A stretch of DNA of 14,624 bases from Brachionus koreanus (Eukaryota; Rotifera; Eurotatoria; Ploima; Brachionidae). The notes under the pieces are model-generated. The model saw only the letters and a program-made list of their open reading frames with translations. It did no database searches and was not told the origin of the DNA. The stretch covers positions 1,287,352 to 1,301,975 of the forward strand of contig PJRA01000077.1 in the NCBI GenBank assembly GCA_016987375.1. Direction: 5' to 3'. Position 1 is the first letter of the stretch, and each line of letters starts with the position of its first letter. The position numbers and the translations under genes were made by a program. Shown one piece after another: positions 10,201-14,624 of the stretch.

Positions 10201-10367
10201 TAAAAAGGGAGTTTTTGAAAAAAAGCTTTTATTTAGACAATTTAAGAGCTGAAAGAAACGAATTAGAGCTTAGTCAAATATTTGAACAAGCTCGCATGAG
10301 CTCTCATTATTCATATCATGTCGACCATTCTGATTTTTCAAACTCTATTGAAAATTTTTATTATTAA
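7296..10367 (+). CDS. Unrecognised protein, three-exon model, 674 residues
   Basis: I do not recognise this protein. The model joins 7296-8313, 9314-9494 and 9542-10367 through GT..AG introns of 1000 and 47 bp. Phases match: exon 1 ends GCA-G and exon 2 supplies AC; exon 2 ends GC and exon 3 supplies C, giving Ala. The second intron is firm (T-rich acceptor TTTTTCTTTAG); the first has a weaker acceptor (TTCGTTTAAG). The N-terminus MGMGHS has Gly2 and Ser6, as N-myristoylation requires. Exon 1 is Ser/Asn/Lys-rich and probably disordered, with a Ser/Thr-dense tract at about residues 208-280. Exon 2 starts with a likely helix (VNEKIQDEIQKAFADRLKRF). Exon 3 has an acidic patch, five prolines ending in PPGY (495-498), a PPxY ligand for WW domains, and a charged helix at about 617-651. 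No signal peptide or membrane segment is evident. This suggests a membrane-anchored scaffold or adaptor, which is inference. Without splicing, exon 1 would stop at 8330 (344 residues). Confidence 0.65.
8314..9313 (+). other. Predicted first intron of the unknown gene
   Basis: The donor CAG|GTAAAA is strong and the acceptor TTTAAG is weak. The interior has stops in every frame and shows no transposon. It contains the second copy of the 33-bp segment seen at 1385-1417 (here 9091-9123) and a hairpin of ATTTTGATCA and TGATCAAAAT at about 9114-9150. A small extra exon could be hidden here. Confidence 0.5.
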
Positions 10368-10387
10368 AATTTCTATTAATCCATGTA

Positions 10388-10393
10388 AATAAA
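10388..10393 (+). promoter_or_regulatory. Poly(A) signal AATAAA of the unknown gene
   Basis: AATAAA lies 20 bp after the TAA stop at 10365-10367, with a second AATAAA at 10403-10408. Either would end the transcript close to or within the convergent tRNA gene at 10427-10498. Confidence 0.5.
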
Positions 10394-10415
10394 ATCTAAC
10401 CAAATAAAAATTTTT

Positions 10416-10422
10416 AAAAAAA
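10416..10422 (-). terminator. Pol III terminator of tRNA-Glu copy 2
   Basis: On the minus strand a run of seven T follows the tRNA 3' end after four bases (AATA). This is the same arrangement as at copy 1 although the surrounding sequence differs. Confidence 0.8.
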
Positions 10423-10426
10423 TATT

Positions 10427-10498
10427 TTCCCACACCGGGAATTGAACCCGGGCCGCCTGCGTGAAAGGCAGGAATCCTAACCACTAGACCATATGGGA
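10427..10498 (-). tRNA. tRNA-Glu (anticodon TTC), copy 2
   Basis: The 72-nt gene is identical to the copy at 1716-1787, with anticodon TTC at 10463-10465, intact A and B boxes, a paired acceptor stem and discriminator A. No CCA is encoded and there is no intron. It converges on the unknown plus-strand gene, whose stop codon is 59 bp away. The flanking sequences show no clear similarity to those of copy 1, so whatever duplicated or homogenised the two genes left no visible trace outside the tRNA. Confidence 0.97.
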
Positions 10499-10960
10499 AT
10501 TAATTAAATTGGTTCTGATTAAGATTATGTATTCTATTATTTTAATTTCAAATGGTGGAAGAAATCGCTGCTTTTAGAGCATCGAAAAATCTTGATGCGT
10601 TCAAAAGTTGAAAACTCGTGACACTTAGTTATTTCACTCAAAATTTCAAAATTGCATTTAATAAAGATTTTTTTTAAAAAAAAATTTTTAGAATAAAAAT
10701 GATTAAAAAATAAAAATATGATTTATACTAAAATAATAAATCTCGAAAATTAATAGTAAAGTTTCATAATTCCATAGTATAAAAAACTCATGATTATGGG
10801 ATATGATATAAGTTCATAAAAAGTAACATTAGATACCGTTTAAAATGGGGGGCAAAAAATAAGCAATTTATTTTGAATGACGGTTTATTAAAAAAAATTT
10901 ATAAATTTTAGAACAAAATAGATTTTGATTAATTGATTTGATTTTTTTAACTAAAAATAA

Positions 10961-11209
10961 TTAATTAATAATTATTTTGACGTTTATCCTGATGGGCACA
11001 TTTTTGGAGTCTAAAAATATGGTCCAAGAACTTTCTGTAAAACTTGACCGTATCCTTGGCCGCCCGTTCAGTTTTAAACAGTTATTTTGATGGTCCAAAA
11101 ATGTGACCACCTGAATTAACGGTTTAGAAACTGGCTGCTTAATACCGACACGGTCACGGTTAAGATAAAATTGTTCCCGTTTAATGTCTGCATGTACGCA
11201 CACTAACAT
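10961..11209 (-). other. Unidentified 82-codon open frame in a GC-richer island
   Basis: The minus strand stays open for 82 codons in DNA clearly richer in G+C than its surroundings, including GRPRIRSSFTESSW and VTFLDHQNNC. I recognise no domain. Two stretches are inverted copies of each other: CACATTTTTGGA at 10997-11008 and TCCAAAAATGTG at 11094-11105, within a longer imperfect match. That is unusual for coding sequence and suggests a terminal or subterminal piece of a mobile element, or an old coding relic. There is no clear promoter, intron or poly(A) context. A real small gene is possible but not supported. Confidence 0.3.
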
Positions 11210-11389
11210 TAATAAATAGTTTTAAATAAATAATAGTGTGGTATTTGACCTATATGTTGTTCGTGGGAATAAAACAAGTTTTTATGGTACAATTTTATTT
11301 TGTGTCTAGAACTATTAAAAGGAGAAAACGGCAGTTCTTTGCCATCGATTAAGATATTTGTAATAAAAGAAATTGCTTTTGATTAAGCT

Positions 11390-11417
11390 AAATATATTTA
11401 TATATATAAATATATTT
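11390..11417. repeat. 28-bp perfect A/T palindrome
   Basis: AAATATATTT, ATATATAT, AAATATATTT read identically on both strands. It consists only of A and T and may have arisen by slippage. It could extrude a cruciform, but no function is visible. Confidence 0.6.
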
Positions 11418-11800
11418 GTAAATAGAATGTCAGTTTTTAGTTAGTTTTTTACATGTAAATATTGAAAATTAAATTTTAACTCTTTTTTATAGCTGATTTA
11501 GTTTCGCTTTTGTGGTTGTGATGCCACAAATAGCATAAATTTGATTATTTAAAAGACTATTCATTTCCCCTCAGCTGATTCTTTTGTAAGATATTACTAA
11601 TTTTGATATTGCTCCTATTTATTTCTTTTGATGATATACCAGATTGAGTAAAATAATTTTGAATTTTTTTAACTTTTTCTAATTTATTAAAAAAAAAGCA
11701 AAAGTTATCTAAATCTCAAAATATAAACCATTATTCTGCTTTTCCTATCTTTCAGTAATTGTATCATTTAAAACTTTCTAGTCAAAAAACTCATGACACC

Positions 11801-12034
11801 CTATTTCAACTTAGAATTTTCCCTTCCAGCTATTTTTGCAATTGTTTTTATAGCTGTATAAGGTCTAATGTTATCTTGAAGAAACAAACCTTGCTTTAGG
11901 TTGGTCAAAGAAGAATATCTTTGTTGAAGTAAAGCATTTATTCGCTTTAATTTTTCAGAATAAAGTTCTGTTTTTATAGCAAGATCTTTATAGTATGGAA
12001 CTAGCTCAAAGTTTATTAGACTTTGGAAATTCAA
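11801..12034 (-). pseudogene. Mariner-type transposase fragment (around the second catalytic Asp)
   Basis: About 70 codons on the minus strand match the middle of a mariner transposase, the DDE/D enzyme that cuts and reinserts mariner elements at TA sites. INFELVPYY corresponds to the family's strand before the catalytic core, and YSEKLKRINALLQQRY to the following helix. LFLQDNIRPYTA fits the conserved block around the second catalytic aspartate (usually HDNARPHTA), and the Asp is kept. The first and third catalytic residues, the N-terminal DNA-binding helix-turn-helix pair and the YSPDLAP-like block are missing. The frame meets stops on both sides (TAA at 11801; TGA just upstream), and a complete enzyme is about 340 residues. 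This is therefore a dead fragment. Its upstream side ends about 17 bp from the fold-back element starting at 12051, so that insertion or a rearrangement may have removed the rest. Confidence 0.8.
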
Positions 12035-12050
12035 TCAAACTTGAAACATC

Positions 12051-12868
12051 ACCTTTTTTATCATCAGTAACTTAATTTAATTAAGTTCTCATTCTTATTT
12101 AAAAATTATTTCATTTTTTAGAATTATATAAATTAAAATAAGTATTGAGTTAGACATATGATTTGATTCTGTTTATTTTAACATATATTATGACTTAAAG
12201 TTTTATAAGACATAAAACTGATTTTTTGATTCCTAAACAGAAAGTATAAAATGTATAAATTTTATACTTTTTTTACTTTTCTGATATACATATTTAATAT
12301 AGAATGAAAAATAAAATTCTTATTGTTTTCTTATCATAATAAATAATTTTATGAGAAGTATAAATGTAAAAAGGAATATACTCTATTTTTATATACTTAT
12401 TTTACTTTAAATACTTATTCAATATAAATAAATGGTCTACAGTCTGGTTATTTTGTATCATTTCCATTTATAAATTATTTTCAGGACTAGTACGAATAAT
12501 ACTTGTCAAAAAGAATGTCAAACCAAGCCTCATTTGATCTTTTTGAAATAGATCAATTACGGTTACTTCTCGGTTTCGATTTAGAATAATAAAACAATAA
12601 AAATTTTATTTTTCATTCTATATTAAATATGTATATCAGAAAAGTAAAAAAAGTATAAAATTTATACATTTTATACTTTCTGTTTAGGAATCAAAAAATC
12701 AGTTTTATGTCTTATAAAACTTTAAGTCATAATATATGTTAAAATAAACAGAATCAAATCATATGTCTAACTCAATACTTATTTAATTTATATAATTCTA
12801 AAAAATGAAATAATTTTTAAATAAGAATGAGAACTTAATTAAATTAAGTTACTGATGATAAAAAAGGT
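12051..12868. mobile_element. 818-bp fold-back element with 279-bp inverted arms
   Basis: The left arm 12051-12329 and right arm 12591-12868 are reverse complements over 279 and 278 bp. I find one substitution (at 12319) and one single-base indel (in the A run near 12137). The ends read ACCTTTTTTATCATC. The flanks are CATC on the left and TATC on the right, which might be a diverged 4-bp target duplication; no longer one is visible. Each arm carries an internal 11-bp hairpin, AAAGTATAAAA and TTTTATACTTT (12241-12270 and 12650-12679). The 261-bp centre (12330-12590) is unique and has no open frame of note. The structure is that of a non-autonomous DNA transposon with long terminal inverted repeats (fold-back type). 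The near identity of the arms implies a young insertion or arm-to-arm conversion. The superfamily cannot be told from this copy. Confidence 0.85.
12330..12590. other. Unique centre of the fold-back element
   Basis: This is the 261-bp loop between the two arms. It lacks coding potential in all frames. The right part (about 12480-12580) is less A/T-biased and includes CAAACCAAGCCTCATTTGATC and ACGGTTACTTCTCGG. It may be leftover sequence from the parent element or captured host DNA. Confidence 0.5.
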
Positions 12869-14358
12869 TATCAATTTTATCTAAAAAAATGAAAATTACA
12901 AATAAAATTTCTTTTCAAGATTGATTACCTCGTTCAAATTATGATTTATAAAAAAAAAAAGAAAAAGATTTCTGGAAAAAATTTATTGAAAAATTATTAA
13001 ATTAAAAAATTCTGATGGCTCTTTTTATTTTCTTTATCGAAGTTGCTCATTAAAGCAATTGGGCCGGGATGAAGCATAACTAAATAATTTTACTATTAGC
13101 TATGCCAGCATCTTGCCTAATAGCTCAAATTTTCAGTTCAGTGAAAGAAATTTTAGGAGTTTTTATTTTTTTATACATAAATTTAAATATCATTTAAGAA
13201 ACATGATTTATTATTTAAAATTTGATAGTCATAAAAGTTGATATATTAATTTTTTTTCATACTAAAAAGGTTATTTTTATATGACGCTTTAATACATAAA
13301 TTTAAAAGTAATCAAAATTACAGATTTTGAATGTATATATTTCACCACCTTTGTTATTTCAAACTAAAAAATTTAAATATTATGATTTATTTTGATGTAT
13401 AGTTGAGAATAATATTCTGCCAAAATCAAGCTGGTATTTTTGTCATATTGAATGTTTTTTTCAGCATTAAAAATTCTACAAAATTGAATAAATAGATTTT
13501 TTAATTCTAAGTCTCCTTTTAATAAAATTGAATATTTTGATAATTTTAATTTTTTTCAAATTAGAATAATTGTAAATTGAAAATTCAGAGTGTGTGTGTC
13601 TTTAATCGCCACCTTTATGATTTATACTCTATTGGATAAGAGAATGTAAATAGGAAAATTTTCTTCAATTTGAAAACCTTTTGAAAACTATTAAATAAAT
13701 GATTTGAGCGAGATTTTTATTATTTATAAAAATCTCTGATGTAACCAGTACTCAAAAGTTGTAATGCATTAAAAAATTTAAATAGCAAATTTTATCATCT
13801 TTTTTTATTACTTTTGCAATTAAATTTTGGTATTCTAATACATTTTTGTTAATGTGGGTTTAATTTTAATACTTTTGCTATTTGGATAGACTCAGGGGAA
13901 ATCCAAGTTATTTGATTAATTGAAAAAAATATAATATAGTTACACTACTTACGTGTTTTCACGTTGTTATTTCAATGCCATTTTAATTTTTACAACTTTA
14001 CAATGAATAAATCATTTTATTACCGAAGAATTTTATTTACACTAAGTTAAATTGAGATCGAACAATATATTCTAACTTATTAGCAAAAAAATATCTTAAT
14101 TAGATTTTATTTACTATTAAATTAATATTTTTCCACATTTTTCAGTAATAACTTTTTAGAAAATTTTATAGATAAGACTTAATTTAATTTATTTAATTAA
14201 TTTCAAGGCTAATCAACAGGCTAGTGCCCTTGTCTAATAGACTGATTGACATTTCATTCTTCACTTATTAAATTGTATATAAAACATTAAATAGAATATC
14301 TATAAACAGTGTCAAGTCCGAGAAAAAACTTCTAGTTTGGAAAGGAATCACAGAGTCA
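12869..14358. other. Intergenic AT-rich DNA
   Basis: No gene, RNA or element ends can be supported. A less AT-rich patch at about 13031-13140 (GCAATTGGGCCGGGATGAAGC, then CTATGCCAGCATCTTGCC) stands out. It has only short open frames and a minor AGCTAT/ATAGCT inverted repeat, and I cannot assign it. There is a short GTGTGTGTG run near 13591. Confidence 0.6.
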
Positions 14359-14360
14359 TA

Positions 14361-14624
14361 CAGTATGTTGCAAAAGTTTAAAAGTTTTTTATGTTGCAAA
14401 AGTTAGATTGTTTTTATGTGTATAAAAGGCGGGAAAATAATAAAAAAGCGGCTTTTTTTAAATATTTATCTGTGATCAATCCAATAACGTAAAACAAAAA
14501 AAAAGCTCTTTTTGATATTGATTCAATCAATTTTTGTACGTACTCAGTCGGAATCTGTAGCCACTCTTTGTGTAAAACCTCTTTTAAATGCTCAATAGAG
14601 GTTACTTTAGTGTTTATCATTTTG
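14361..14624 (-). mobile_element. One end of a Tc1-like transposon, continuing past the window
   Basis: The element end reads TA|CAGTATGTTGCAAAAG, with TA at 14359-14360 as the target site. CAGT is the usual terminus of Tc1-family elements. The 15-bp motif TATGTTGCAAAAGTT occurs twice in direct orientation (14364-14378 and 14390-14404, 26 bp apart), consistent with repeated transposase-binding sites in a terminal repeat. The transposase C-terminus lies just inside on the minus strand, so this is the 3' end. The other terminus is outside the window, so the full repeat cannot be confirmed. Confidence 0.75.
14414..14624 (-). pseudogene. Tc1-like transposase, C-terminal part (partial at the window edge)
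   Basis: The last 68 or more codons of a Tc1/mariner transposase are read on the minus strand and remain open to the edge. SIEHLKEVLHKEWLQIP (from residue 8 counted from the ATG at 14620) and TEYVQKLIESISKR are the conserved C-terminal helices. In Tc1 relatives these follow the LNPIEN-type block carrying the third catalytic residue, which would be outside the window. The ATG at 14620 is internal, not the true start. After SKR the sequence is unlike a typical end: AFFLFYVIGLITDKY aligns only loosely with the usual VI..G..TKY, and about 15 extra residues follow before TAA at 14414-14416. That suggests frame damage or decay near the end. Whether the upstream part is intact cannot be judged. The stop is about 50 bp from the element terminus, a shorter 3' region than usual. 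Confidence 0.75.

Larger units (their letters stand above)
10499..11800. other. Repeat-like intergenic region
   Basis: This stretch lacks a recognisable gene. It contains a short GC-richer patch at about 10551-10627, the unidentified island at 10961-11209 (listed separately), and a 28-bp perfect palindrome at 11390-11417. The motif AAAACTC(G/A)TGACAC occurs at 10611-10624 and 11786-11799 in the same orientation. With the mariner fragment immediately to the right, decayed transposon DNA is the likeliest content, but I cannot define element ends. Confidence 0.5.

Noticed and set aside
10557..10609. Tiny plus-strand frame beginning MVEEIAAF
   Set aside because: It has only 19 codons, no family resemblance, no splice or poly(A) context, and lies in likely repeat DNA.
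11390..11417. A/T palindrome as a replication origin or regulatory site
   Set aside because: It is pure A/T, of low complexity, and close in kind to many other A/T runs in the window. It is kept only as a repeat.
1..14624. CRISPR array, bacterial operon or toxin-antitoxin-type system
   Set aside because: No regularly spaced repeats, ribosome-binding sites or prokaryotic gene clusters are present; introns and Pol III tRNA genes show nuclear eukaryotic DNA.

Overview
The window is strongly AT-rich nuclear DNA of an animal, most likely a small invertebrate. The evidence is spliceosomal introns with GT..AG ends, a ribosomal protein eL14 gene of animal type, a secreted protein with the cysteine layout of the metazoan IL-17 cytokine family, two eukaryotic-type tRNA-Glu genes lacking an encoded CCA, and remnants of Tc1/mariner DNA transposons. 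Genes and introns are compact (three of the five introns are 47-58 bp). A rotifer or another small spiralian would fit, but that assignment is a guess.

Layout from left to right: 1-1704 is gene-free AT-rich DNA. At 1705-3261 is a tight minus-strand block: tRNA-Glu(TTC), an intronless IL-17-like gene, and the four-exon eL14 gene, with only 46-186 bp between neighbours. From 3262 to about 7290 is a 4 kb stretch without coding signal. It holds a TA-flanked 209-bp MITE with perfect 20-bp inverted ends (4536-4744), several hairpins, and a G-poor, A/C-rich block just upstream of the next gene. At 7296-10367 (+) is an unrecognised protein gene, modelled in three exons and 674 codons. Its N-terminus fits a myristoylation signal and it carries a PPGY motif. 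It converges on a second tRNA-Glu gene (10427-10498, minus), identical in sequence to the first.

From 10500 to the right end the window is transposon-rich. It holds an unidentified GC-richer island (10961-11209), a mariner transposase fragment containing the second catalytic aspartate (11801-12034, minus), and an 818-bp fold-back element whose 279-bp arms differ by one substitution and one indel (12051-12868). At the right edge is one end of a Tc1-like element with its TA target, terminal repeat and transposase C-terminus (14361 to the edge, minus).

There is no operon-like system here. eL14 and the tRNAs are housekeeping translation genes, the IL-17-like gene is a predicted secreted signal, and the large gene has unknown function. 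The most notable items are the IL-17-like gene, the nearly perfect fold-back element, the MITE and the uncharacterised gene. Nothing in the sequence shows that any of these work together.
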